Below, piece by piece: positions 8,504 to 17,641 of a stretch of 64,000 nucleotides of DNA. Position 1 is the first letter of the stretch, and every line of letters starts with the position of its first letter. The position numbers and the translations under genes were made by a program. Source of the stretch: CAYUHK01 sp964475165. Its GTDB lineage: Bacteria; Verrucomicrobiota; Kiritimatiellia; JAAZAB01. Below the pieces are notes generated by a model, which was not told where the DNA came from, did not search any database, and saw nothing but the letters and a program-made list of their open reading frames with translations. The stretch covers positions 144,339 through 208,338 of the forward strand of contig CAYYVN010000001.1 in NCBI GenBank assembly GCA_964475165.1, written 5' to 3'.

Positions 8504-9425
8504 GACTTTACTGCAGGATATTGTGGATCTGAGTGCCGGTCGTAAAACCGAGCAGAGCATCTGCGATGCGCATAAGCTTAAGCCGGCCCAAGTCCGCGAA
8601 TTGGTGACCATGGCCGGCAATATGGTGGCCCGCAAGGAATTTGTGGACAGCTCACCGGCGCTCAGCGCGGCGGATGATGCCGACCGAGAAACCATCGTGC
8701 GTGCGGAGAATGTGCGCCGCACATATCGCATGGGCAAAGAGGAAGTACATGCCTTGAACGGCGTCCATCTGCAGGTTTTTCGCGGCGAGTATATGTCGTT
8801 GATGGGCCCTTCGGGTTCGGGCAAGACCACCTTGTTTAATATGCTCGGGGCACTCGATAAGCCCAGCGCCGGGCATGTCTATATTGACGAGGTGAATGTG
8901 GCGCAACTCACGGCCGCCGAGCTGGCCTGGCTGCGCTGTCGGAAGATCGGCTATATTTTCCAGACCTTCAATATCATCCCGGTTATGACGGCGCTGGAGA
9001 ATGTGACTCTCCCGATGATTTTTGCCGATGAACATCCGGATGTTGCCCGTGAAAAAGGCGTGCAATTGCTGGAACGCGTGGGCTTGGGCGGCCGCGTGCA
9101 ACATAAACCCTATGAGCTTTCGGGCGGCCAGCAGCAGCGGGTGGCCATCGCGCGGGCGCTGGCTAACGATCCGGCCATCGTTCTGGCCGATGAACCCACC
9201 GGCAACCTGGATACGACCACCGGTGAAGAGATTATTCAGCTCTTGCGCGCCCTTAACCAGGAACAGGGCGTCACCGTTATCTCCGCCACCCATGATATGA
9301 AAATGCTTTCGGTTTCGGATCGCATCGTTTGGATCAGGGATGGGCGCATCGACCGCATTGAACGGCGCGAGGATCTGGATATTCAAATTGGCCAGTTGCG
9401 CGAGACGGGATCGGCCGGCGCCTAG
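8478..9425 (+). CDS. ABC transporter ATP-binding protein (LolD/MacB family) with N-terminal extension
   Basis: 315 residues from ATG 8478, preceded by AAGGAAGGA. The ATPase domain (from about residue 75) has Walker A GPSGSGKTTL, the Q-loop in IFQTFNIIP, signature LSGGQQQRVAIA, Walker B IVLADEPTGNLD and a switch His in ATHD, i.e. a complete LolD/MacB-type ATPase that pairs with FtsX permeases. Residues 1-70 are extra: DLSAGRKTEQSICDAHKLKP and following look helical and charged, possibly a small HTH-like or docking domain, not present in LolD. It sits between the TPR gene and the 817-residue membrane gene and should energise the two FtsX permeases of this block. Confidence 0.9.
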   Translation: MATNTKQVETLLQDIVDLSAGRKTEQSICDAHKLKPAQVRELVTMAGNMVARKEFVDSSPALSAADDADRETIVRAENVRRTYRMGKEEVHALNGVHLQVFRGEYMSLMGPSGSGKTTLFNMLGALDKPSAGHVYIDEVNVAQLTAAELAWLRCRKIGYIFQTFNIIPVMTALENVTLPMIFADEHPDVAREKGVQLLERVGLGGRVQHKPYELSGGQQQRVAIARALANDPAIVLADEPTGNLDTTTGEEIIQLLRALNQEQGVTVISATHDMKMLSVSDRIVWIRDGRIDRIERREDLDIQIGQLRETGSAGA

Positions 9426-9453
9426 CAAGTATCCGGGCGTGGCGCTGAAAGTC

Positions 9454-11907
9454 ATGGGTATGCATAGCAACCGAAAACAAAAAAGAGTGGTTACCTGGCG
9501 GGCGCTGGGGATCGGCCTATTGATTGCCTTGCTGACGGCTTTCTGCAACCCATGGTTGGAGATGGCCTTTGGCTCTACCGGAGCGGCTGGCAGTATTTTG
9601 CCGGAAATGGTGATCGCCCTCTTCGTGCTGTTGGTGCTGCTCAATCTGGGCTTGAAGCGCGCCAAGTTGCGTGTCGCGGAGTTGGTGGTGGTTTTTGCCG
9701 TGGCTTTTGCGGGCGGCGCGGTCTGCAATCGTATTCCGGCCGTAGTGGGCTTCATAGCTTTGCCGGAATCAGGGTTGCAATCTACCACTTTCCAGGATTA
9801 TGCCAAGCCGCTCTTGGCCGATCGTTTTTATGTGCGAGATGCTGAGGTGGCTCGCGGCTATCTCACCGGGCGCGTGCCGGCTTTTGCCGATGAATTGGCC
9901 CAGCAGCGGCGGACCATCCGCGAGATCGAAGAGCGCCAGGCTGAACGGGAATTATCGGCACTGGAAGCCAAAGCATTGCAACAGGCTTGCGCTCAGGCGG
10001 CGGAGTTGGAGCCGATCGTCGCTCGCATCCAAGCGCTGGAAGAACAATTGCTGGCCAAGGAACAAGCGCTGCTGGCAGTGACCGGCGCTAAAGTTCCCGG
10101 GAGCAATATGAGCGCTAACGCTCTCCGGCTGGCGCCCGGCGCCAGCGCTGAAGAGCAGGAGCAGTTGAATGTGCTCTGTCAGGATATCCGGGATCTGCGG
10201 CATCAGAGCCAACGCACGCTCAACGCCTATTGGTATGGGCGCATCCTGCGCGCCTGGCTGCCGCCCTTGACGGCTTGGGGCTGGCTGATCGGGGGCCTGG
10301 TTCTTTTTGGGGCTGGCTATACTTGCCTGATCCGCAAGCAATGGCTCGAAAACGAGCGGATTGTCACGCCTTTACTGGAAGCTCCGCTCATGCTCATCGA
10401 GGGGATTGAAGGTCAGTCTGTCTTCCGCAACCGGGTGTTCTTGGTGGGCTTTGGCCTGGCGGCCAGCTATCTGGTTTGGAATACACTGGCCGCGATCTTT
10501 ACCAATCTGCCGGCGATAACCCTGCAGCATGGTGTTTGGGAGCCGCTTTTTGGGAGCCGCTTCGGTGTGCCGCCCAATCCCGTTATTATTTTGCGGATCT
10601 ATCTGCCAGTGCTGGCCATCAGTTTCTTCATTCGCCGCGACGTGCTCTTCAGTATCGTCTTTTTCTGGGTGGCCGCCGCCTTCTTCGGGCGCCTGCTCGA
10701 TATGACTTCCTGCTTCTTTGGTAATACTTATTTTCTGGAGGGCAATCCCTATAATTGCAACCCGAACTGGGTGGCCATGGGTGCCTTTTTCGGATTTGGC
10801 ATTATGACGATTTTTATGTCGCGCAGGTTTCTCTGGAAAGTGACGCGGCACATTCTGGGCCGGCCAACGGATCTGAGCGACGCCGCCGAGCTTTTACCCT
10901 ATCGCCTGAGCGTACTATTCATTTTCGGCGGGCTGGGCCTCTTTTATTGGAGCCTGCTGCGTTTTGAGCTGTGTGCCTGGCTAGCGCTGGTCGTTACCTT
11001 GCTGACCGCCCTGATCTTGATTGCGGCGGCGCGCGTGGTTTTGGAAACAGGTCTGCTTTTCTTCCGCACGCCGATTTCCCTGGCGGATGCCATGCTCTAT
11101 GCCTTGCGTAATACTCTGGCGCATACCTGGACCTGTATTCCCGGAGTTGCGGCCGGCCATGTTTATCTAGGGGAAATTAAGAACTTTACGGCTCAGGCCT
11201 TCGGGCATGTTAATAAATTGGCAGGCTCTTTGCCGGGGGCCGGTCGCTCGCGGCGCGCGCTGGGCCTGGGCGTGACCGTGGCGGTTGTGCTTTCCATGCT
11301 AGTCTGTCTGCTGAGCCAATTGAGCATGTCCTATGGGTTGGGCGTGAATGTGATGCATGGCACTTGGCATAATCGCGAGTTGCCGCGCGGAGCTTTGGAG
11401 CAGGGCGCCCGAACGCTCAAGGCCGGGAACCTGCCGGCGATTCGCGTGGCGGAAGGCGAGACGCCCAGCAGCGTGGTGCGCTCTTCCGAGTTTCAGGAGC
11501 GTGCCAAAGATGGTTTCAGCATTCCGGGCTTGGATCAAAGGCGGGGCTTCTTTTTGCTGGGTGGTTTCCTGGGGGTGTTGTTGCTTTCGGCCTTACGCGT
11601 TTTGGTGGTCTGGTGGCCGTTGCATCCGATCGGTCTTTTGCTCTGTAATTGCGATCCGATCGCCCATGCGTTTTTCTCCATTTTTCTGGCTTGGCTGGTC
11701 AAGGCCATCACCTTTCGGGTGGCCAGCACCGGTGGCTTACGCCGGGTGAGCCCTTTCTTTGCGGGATTGCTGGCCGGTTGTGCGCTGGGCATATTGCTTT
11801 CCTGGCTGATCAGTTTGAGCAACGGTTTATATGCCTGCTATAGCCAGCAGAACTGGAGCTGGCAGATATTTATGCATAGCCCCTGGATTCGTCTGGTGAG
11901 CTGGTGA
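9454..11907 (+). CDS. Large multi-spanning membrane protein, DUF6785/DUF6784-like
   Basis: 817 residues from ATG 9454 (ATG 9460 also possible). Three helices lie in the first ~110 residues, then a soluble segment of about 170 residues (roughly 120-275) that includes a charged coiled-coil (EERQAERELSALEAKALQQA), then about ten more membrane helices. Between helices are GLLFFRTPIS and a long C-terminal part ending in more helices. The pattern resembles the DUF6785/DUF6784 membrane proteins of Planctomycetes and Kiritimatiellota, which look distantly OPT-transporter-like; this assignment is from memory of the family style, not a search. In the same block the OPT protein at 17638 has similar architecture, so the two may be paralogous partners. 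Confidence 0.6.
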   Translation: MGMHSNRKQKRVVTWRALGIGLLIALLTAFCNPWLEMAFGSTGAAGSILPEMVIALFVLLVLLNLGLKRAKLRVAELVVVFAVAFAGGAVCNRIPAVVGFIALPESGLQSTTFQDYAKPLLADRFYVRDAEVARGYLTGRVPAFADELAQQRRTIREIEERQAERELSALEAKALQQACAQAAELEPIVARIQALEEQLLAKEQALLAVTGAKVPGSNMSANALRLAPGASAEEQEQLNVLCQDIRDLRHQSQRTLNAYWYGRILRAWLPPLTAWGWLIGGLVLFGAGYTCLIRKQWLENERIVTPLLEAPLMLIEGIEGQSVFRNRVFLVGFGLAASYLVWNTLAAIFTNLPAITLQHGVWEPLFGSRFGVPPNPVIILRIYLPVLAISFFIRRDVLFSIVFFWVAAAFFGRLLDMTSCFFGNTYFLEGNPYNCNPNWVAMGAFFGFGIMTIFMSRRFLWKVTRHILGRPTDLSDAAELLPYRLSVLFIFGGLGLFYWSLLRFELCAWLALVVTLLTALILIAAARVVLETGLLFFRTPISLADAMLYALRNTLAHTWTCIPGVAAGHVYLGEIKNFTAQAFGHVNKLAGSLPGAGRSRRALGLGVTVAVVLSMLVCLLSQLSMSYGLGVNVMHGTWHNRELPRGALEQGARTLKAGNLPAIRVAEGETPSSVVRSSEFQERAKDGFSIPGLDQRRGFFLLGGFLGVLLLSALRVLVVWWPLHPIGLLLCNCDPIAHAFFSIFLAWLVKAITFRVASTGGLRRVSPFFAGLLAGCALGILLSWLISLSNGLYACYSQQNWSWQIFMHSPWIRLVSW

Positions 11908-11929
11908 GGCAAGGGGCCGGTCTGAAAAT

Positions 11930-14900
11930 ATGAATTGTTTCTTCAAAAAAATGCTTGTTGGTGGCTGGTTCCGGAGGGGGACGATCCTCGCGCTGGGCTT
12001 GACGCTTTGCAGCCATAGTCTGCCGGCGGCGGAGACGCTCGCGCCGCTTTCGGCGGCGGATCGCGCGCGGATCGAGACCTTTCTCTCCGCGCCCTGGTCG
12101 TGGGCCTCAACGGCCGATCGAGTGGTGGCCGAACGCTATCTGGAAGATAAAACGCTTTCTGACCACGATGCCCAACAGTTGCAACTCCTGGCTAAAAAAG
12201 CAGCGGCCTATGAGGGCCTGCCGCGTGCCGATGTGCGCCAGTGGCTGGTGGAGATTCTGGAGCGGGGTGGTCACTCGCGCCAGAGCGGTGCCGAGGGCAA
12301 CCGGCGCACGGCCGCTTGGCTGGAGGAACATTTCCGCGCGCGCGGCCTGCAGCATGTTACCCGTGAAGCCTTGGATGCCGGTCTGGACTCGCAACAAATT
12401 CCGCCGTTAACTGCGGCCAGCGGCCGTATCGCCATGGACCTGCAGCCCTTGGAAGAGCAGGAAGCGCAGGGCCAGGTCTTAAAAGCCCATAAGATCAAAT
12501 ATATTCCCGCCGACTGGTATCAGCCGCCAGCGCTGCAAACAGTGGTGCAAAAAACCACCGTGCCGTTTCGGATCATAACAGCCGCAGGAGCTGAGCTATC
12601 CTTGAGCGGGCTGGCGGGGCACGGGATCTACACGCCCACTTGCGGCTCGGGCATTCAGGCCCCGCTGCAGCTTTTAAGCGGCAAGCGCCTGCAAGATCTG
12701 GATGGCCTGCCGATTGCCGGCCGCATTTGCGTCATGGATCTTGCCGAAGCCGTGACCCTGCGTGATTTTGCGCGCATGATGGGCGCGGTGGGTTTTATTT
12801 ATTACCGCGGCGCTGTCTCGCCCACCTATGCAGACTTGCAGGCCTTGTGCCTTGATGATCGCCTGCCCGCCGCTTTAGCCGATCCGCAGGATGTAGCCCA
12901 ACTGCAGGCCTGGGCGCATTCCGGGCAGGAGGTGCTTTTTGAGGGACGCATGGCGCTGGCCGAGGTGCCCGTGTGGAATGTATGGGGCATGGTGGTTCCG
13001 GATGGCATGGATACCAATCTGCAGGCCGATGTGCCCACGCTGGTCTTGACGGCTTTCTACGATTCTTACTCGCTCGTGCCCGAGCGTTCCCCGGGCGCGC
13101 AAACGGCGGCGGGGCTGGTGGCTTTACTGCAAAGCATGGAAGCGGTGCTCGAGCTTAAAGCTCAAGGCAAGCTGGAGAACCGTGTCTTATTCCTGGCCAC
13201 CGGCGGTCATTTCGATCGTTTCAGCGGCATGCGCGCTTTTGCTTTTCGGCATGCGCGCAGTGCCAAGGCGCTCTTGGCCACCACCTCGCCTTCCTTGGCC
13301 AATTCCCAATTTCTGGATCTACGCCGGCAATGGGCGCAGAACTGGGAACAGCAGAACCGGATCCGGATGGATTTGGTTATCGCCTTACACTTGACCACTG
13401 GTACGGGGCAATGTGGGCTCTTTGGTACGGATGCCAATCTGGGCACGGGCAACTATGGCAAGCAGCCCCTGAGCATGGCCTTGGGCGTTCGCCATCGCTA
13501 TCTAACCAGCCGTTTCACGGCGCGTCCCACGATGATTGGCAAGGAAAATGTGTTTCTGCGTTCCAGCCTGGCAACTGGTCAGCCGATGCCGGAAGATTTG
13601 ATCACCCATGAAGGCACTGATCAATGGCAATCCTACCAACGCCTGGGGCGGCAGGTGGGCGCGGACAGCGAAATCTTGGCCTTTGTAGGCATTCCCAGCG
13701 TTTCCATCAAGACCATTCAAGATTATATGCCGACTTGTGGAACGCCTTGGGATGCCCTCGCCCAGGTCGATGATCTGGCCCTCGCCATTCAAGCCCGGGC
13801 GGTGGAGCATACCGTCCTGGCCCTGGCCATGGATGGCAGCGCCTTGCTGCGGGATTGGGAGAAAGATGCCTCCCTTAAGCCACCGGCGGATCGTTGGAGT
13901 TTTGCGGATTGGAACGCGGCCGGCAGCGCCAAAGATTTAACCCAAAGCGTTTGTGGCGATTTGGTCTATTGGGATTATGATAAAAACCCCATTGTGCCCA
14001 CCGGCCGAGCCGGCATTCAACCGATCATTCCGCTCCTGGAACTGGAGCAATTCGTTCGCGATTGGAGCCGGGGAGGGCATGATCCCCGTATTTCTTCGCC
14101 GGCGGCCGAGGAGGAAGTCCTACTCTTGGCGGAGAAGATCATTGCCAATCTGGCACAGCAACTGTCGCAAATGCACCAGCTGAATCCTTCCGGGGAGCGC
14201 GGAGCCCAACTGCTGGAGCTGATTGCCATCCTCGCCGAGCATCGTGCGGAAAAGGGCTGGTTTGTGCCGCAGGGCCCTGGGCGCGATCTGGCCTTCGAGG
14301 AATTCCTGCAACGGCGCATGAATCAGGTGCTGGCCATTGACCGGCGCCTGCAGCGGGAACGCTCCGGGTTACAGCTTGCTTATCAGACGGCGCAGCTGGG
14401 GGTGATCTTCACTTGGCCGACTCCTTATAACGAAAATGAAATCATTTTCACGCATCCGGCCATTTTGCCTCGCGGTCAACAGGGCTCGGCGGGCACGGAA
14501 TGGGTGGATCAATTTTACTATTATATGCACCCGGTGCAGCAACAGCTTTATAATAGCGTTACGCTGTATCCCTTTGCTTTGGATGAGGCGGGCAATGTAT
14601 GCATGGGCTATTCCAGTCAAATGCGCGCCGATTTCCCCAATCAATTTCAAATGTATTGGTTCCCTCTGCATACCGTGCGGGTGCTGGTGGACTATTGTCG
14701 CACGCTCACTCTGCCGGGCCTGATCGATCCCAATACCCTGGCGCGTTACGGCGCGCTAGTCCCCCAGCGTCCGCAGGGGTTGCCTTCCACCGAAGCCGCT
14801 TTGCCCTTTGGTTATTATGGGACCGTGCCAGGCAAAGGCGTTGTTTGCGTGCCACGGCGCCAGATTTATGAAGACCCTGATACTGACCGGGTGGCTTTTA

Positions 14901-17641
14901 TTTCCAGCGGTCTCAAGGTGGTCTTTTCCGATGCTTCCCTGCAATTGGCTAATGTCCAGCGCGCTTATCTCCTGAATCCTCCCGCGCCCGATGCGCATGA
15001 AAAGGCGGGCCAGCATTTCCAGGAACAATATGCCGGCCGTGGTTGGGATATCGATGGGCCGGCTACTGAATACTTGCGCCAAGCCCGCGCGGCCGATGAT
15101 CAACAGGCGCTTGCTTTGGGAGAGCCCGCCGGCAGCCTGCGTTTCATCCCCCAGGCACCCTATCAGGCCGCCGGTGACCTTTGGTTTCTGGCGGATATGG
15201 TTTTAAGAAGATTCCATACCCTCAAAATTGGGGTGGCCGATATTTTAGAAAAGCATGCCACGGCCCGCGACCTGATTTTGGATGGCTATCGAGCTTTGGA
15301 TGAATACCGTTATGGAGCTGCCGATCGGGCCTTCCGGGTGGCACATGCCATAGAAGCCAAGAACCTCAAATACCTGCTCAAGACCCAGCGCGGCACGATG
15401 GGCGGCGTTGTTTTCTATATGTTGCTTATTCTGCCGTTTGCGATTTTTATGGAACGCTTATTTATCGGCGCGGCAAATATCTATTATCGGCTGACCGGTT
15501 TTGCGGTGATGGCCATCATTTGCATCTGGGTTCTGGCGATGGTGCATCCCGCCTTTCGCGCCACAGTCTCGGGGAGCATTTCGGTTACTTCGCTGCTGGG
15601 CATTCACGCCTTCGCCATCATGATCGCCGCCTTATGGATTATTCTCTATATCCAAGGGCGCTTTGCGCATGCCATGACCCTCATTCGGCGCCAGACCCAA
15701 GGCCATTTCGAGAGCGATATCAAACGCTCGCAGGCCTTCGGCGCCGGCATCACGATAGGCCTTTCTAACCTGCGGCGCCGCCCTTTGCGCACGGGCTTGA
15801 CGGTGCTCGTGATCAGCTTGCTTACTTTTTCAATCCTCTCCTTTACTTCCGTGACCAGCCGTTTAGGCATTTATGAGCGTAACCTGCCCGAGCTGGCCCC
15901 CTATGATGGCCTCTTGGTACACCATGAAGATTGGGAGCAATTCGAGGATGTATCCCTGCCATTCCTGCGCGAATTCTGGCTGGCCGAATCTCCGGAACGC
16001 ATCCCCGGCGTGCGTATTGCTGAACGGGTCTATGGCCGTTTCTGGCATAGTTATCCGCAATCTTTTGGAGTGGAAGAAACCCTGGCCAAGGTGATTCGCG
16101 CCGATAACGGGTGCGTGGCCACCGTGGGCGGCTTCATGGGATTGAGCCCTGAAGAGCCCTATGCTTTACCGGCTTTCAGCGCCGCGCTGGAAACCTTCGT
16201 CGCTGACCAAATCCATACTCAACGCTGGTTTGCGGCCGCCGATGAGCCGGCCGTATTGATTCCCGAAAGCCTGGCCCAAGCCTTGAAGTTTAGCGCGGAG
16301 GAGATCAGCGCCGGACGCGCCTATGTTCAGTTCCTGGGCCAGCCTTATCAGGTCTTAGGGACCTTCGATGCCTGGAAAATTTCCGCCATTCGTGATCTCG
16401 ACGGTTATTCGCCCTTGCCCCTGGATTTCTCGCAGCTCAGCCACGAAATTATTGAGCTCCTGGCGGGCATGCGCTCCCGAGCCGCCGGTGAGCTTGATGA
16501 CGAACGCGACGAAGCTTCGCCGCTGACGCTGGCGCAACGGATGGATCCGGCCAAACTGCTCATCTTCCCCTCCACGACCGCCTTGCGCCTGGGCGGTCAG
16601 ATCCACTCCCTGGCAGTGGTGGCGCCTTCAGATAAAGAGGCTCAAAAGCAATTCGCCGCCCGCGCTAGAGATTTTGTGGGCTTGCTCTCCTTCCGCTGTT
16701 ATCTGGGCTTGGATGGCCAGGCGATCGCCTTGCGGAGCATCACCGAAACCTCCATGAAACGCATGGGCGCCATGGTGATCCCCTTGCTGGTGGTGGGCCT
16801 GATCGTTTTAAATACCATGATGGGGGCGGTCGCCGAAAGGATGAGAGAAATCAGCACTTATTCCTCGGTGGGCCTGGCGCCAGCGCATATCGGCGTGCTC
16901 TTTCTCTCGGAATCCGCTGTGTTTGCCACGGTGGGCGCGGTGAATGGCTATCTCCTGGGTCAATTGGCGGCCTACCTGACGGTGCATTTCAATTGGATGG
17001 AAGGCTTGCAGCTTAATTATTCTTCCACCTCGGCCGTGATTTCATCGGTCTTAGTTATGTTGATGGTCTTCTTATCCACCATCTGGCCGGCGCGGCGCGC
17101 CAGTCAGATGTCGGTGCCGGATGTCACGCGTTCCTGGAACCCAACGCCGCCCAAGGAGGGGCATATCTGGCGCTTTGAATTTCCCTTTACGGTTGCCGGC
17201 TATGATGCCCAAGGGATGGTGGGCTATGTGGCCCGTTATTTCCGCGATGCCATTGAAGGCGCCTTAACGGAGTTTTTTGCCGATCATGTGCAGATCCGTA
17301 CGACGCCGGGCATAGCATCCAGCCCCGCCTATCATCTCTCTGCCCGTATCTGGCTGGCGCCCTTTGATCTGGGCGTGAGCCAGGATGTGAGTTTGGATTT
17401 TCTGCCAACTGGCTCATTCGGAGTCTACGAGGTGCAAATCTCCCTGCGCTTGGTCAGCGGCGAGCTATCCTCTTGGGTGCGACTCAATAAGCGTTTCCTG
17501 ACTTTATTGCGCAAGCGTTTCCTGTTATGGCGGGTGGTGCCCCAGAATATCAAGCAGATGAATATTGAACTCACACAGGCCCTGGCCGTTATGGATCAAA
17601 CGAGCCCCATGCCTGATAGCCTGGAGCCATGTAAAACATGA
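11930..17641 (+). CDS. Giant fusion: degenerate M28-peptidase-like ectodomain plus FtsX-type permease
   Basis: 1903 residues. A signal peptide (about residues 1-33) is followed by an M28-like N-terminal stretch (GAEGNRRTAAWLEEHFRARG, near residue 122), a PA-like insert, and the position where M28 zinc ligands should be. There the canonical AHYD is AFYD (~residue 374), the GANDN metal Asp is missing (PGAQTAAG), and the EE pair is replaced (GGHFDRFSG, ~424), so it is probably not a zinc peptidase. About residues 600-1155 form a further soluble part. Helices begin near 1160 (VVFYMLLILPFAIFMERLF), and an FtsX-type permease spans ~1270-1720 with the coupling segment MREISTYSSVGLAPAH. A ~170-residue soluble tail follows. 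Its stop overlaps the next start (ATGA). Confidence 0.8.
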   Translation: MNCFFKKMLVGGWFRRGTILALGLTLCSHSLPAAETLAPLSAADRARIETFLSAPWSWASTADRVVAERYLEDKTLSDHDAQQLQLLAKKAAAYEGLPRADVRQWLVEILERGGHSRQSGAEGNRRTAAWLEEHFRARGLQHVTREALDAGLDSQQIPPLTAASGRIAMDLQPLEEQEAQGQVLKAHKIKYIPADWYQPPALQTVVQKTTVPFRIITAAGAELSLSGLAGHGIYTPTCGSGIQAPLQLLSGKRLQDLDGLPIAGRICVMDLAEAVTLRDFARMMGAVGFIYYRGAVSPTYADLQALCLDDRLPAALADPQDVAQLQAWAHSGQEVLFEGRMALAEVPVWNVWGMVVPDGMDTNLQADVPTLVLTAFYDSYSLVPERSPGAQTAAGLVALLQSMEAVLELKAQGKLENRVLFLATGGHFDRFSGMRAFAFRHARSAKALLATTSPSLANSQFLDLRRQWAQNWEQQNRIRMDLVIALHLTTGTGQCGLFGTDANLGTGNYGKQPLSMALGVRHRYLTSRFTARPTMIGKENVFLRSSLATGQPMPEDLITHEGTDQWQSYQRLGRQVGADSEILAFVGIPSVSIKTIQDYMPTCGTPWDALAQVDDLALAIQARAVEHTVLALAMDGSALLRDWEKDASLKPPADRWSFADWNAAGSAKDLTQSVCGDLVYWDYDKNPIVPTGRAGIQPIIPLLELEQFVRDWSRGGHDPRISSPAAEEEVLLLAEKIIANLAQQLSQMHQLNPSGERGAQLLELIAILAEHRAEKGWFVPQGPGRDLAFEEFLQRRMNQVLAIDRRLQRERSGLQLAYQTAQLGVIFTWPTPYNENEIIFTHPAILPRGQQGSAGTEWVDQFYYYMHPVQQQLYNSVTLYPFALDEAGNVCMGYSSQMRADFPNQFQMYWFPLHTVRVLVDYCRTLTLPGLIDPNTLARYGALVPQRPQGLPSTEAALPFGYYGTVPGKGVVCVPRRQIYEDPDTDRVAFISSGLKVVFSDASLQLANVQRAYLLNPPAPDAHEKAGQHFQEQYAGRGWDIDGPATEYLRQARAADDQQALALGEPAGSLRFIPQAPYQAAGDLWFLADMVLRRFHTLKIGVADILEKHATARDLILDGYRALDEYRYGAADRAFRVAHAIEAKNLKYLLKTQRGTMGGVVFYMLLILPFAIFMERLFIGAANIYYRLTGFAVMAIICIWVLAMVHPAFRATVSGSISVTSLLGIHAFAIMIAALWIILYIQGRFAHAMTLIRRQTQGHFESDIKRSQAFGAGITIGLSNLRRRPLRTGLTVLVISLLTFSILSFTSVTSRLGIYERNLPELAPYDGLLVHHEDWEQFEDVSLPFLREFWLAESPERIPGVRIAERVYGRFWHSYPQSFGVEETLAKVIRADNGCVATVGGFMGLSPEEPYALPAFSAALETFVADQIHTQRWFAAADEPAVLIPESLAQALKFSAEEISAGRAYVQFLGQPYQVLGTFDAWKISAIRDLDGYSPLPLDFSQLSHEIIELLAGMRSRAAGELDDERDEASPLTLAQRMDPAKLLIFPSTTALRLGGQIHSLAVVAPSDKEAQKQFAARARDFVGLLSFRCYLGLDGQAIALRSITETSMKRMGAMVIPLLVVGLIVLNTMMGAVAERMREISTYSSVGLAPAHIGVLFLSESAVFATVGAVNGYLLGQLAAYLTVHFNWMEGLQLNYSSTSAVISSVLVMLMVFLSTIWPARRASQMSVPDVTRSWNPTPPKEGHIWRFEFPFTVAGYDAQGMVGYVARYFRDAIEGALTEFFADHVQIRTTPGIASSPAYHLSARIWLAPFDLGVSQDVSLDFLPTGSFGVYEVQISLRLVSGELSSWVRLNKRFLTLLRKRFLLWRVVPQNIKQMNIELTQALAVMDQTSPMPDSLEPCKT

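Noticed and set aside
8652..9788. Long minus-strand open frame across the ATPase gene
   Set aside because: Antisense shadow of an ATPase with intact Walker and signature motifs; the translation has no recognisable domain.
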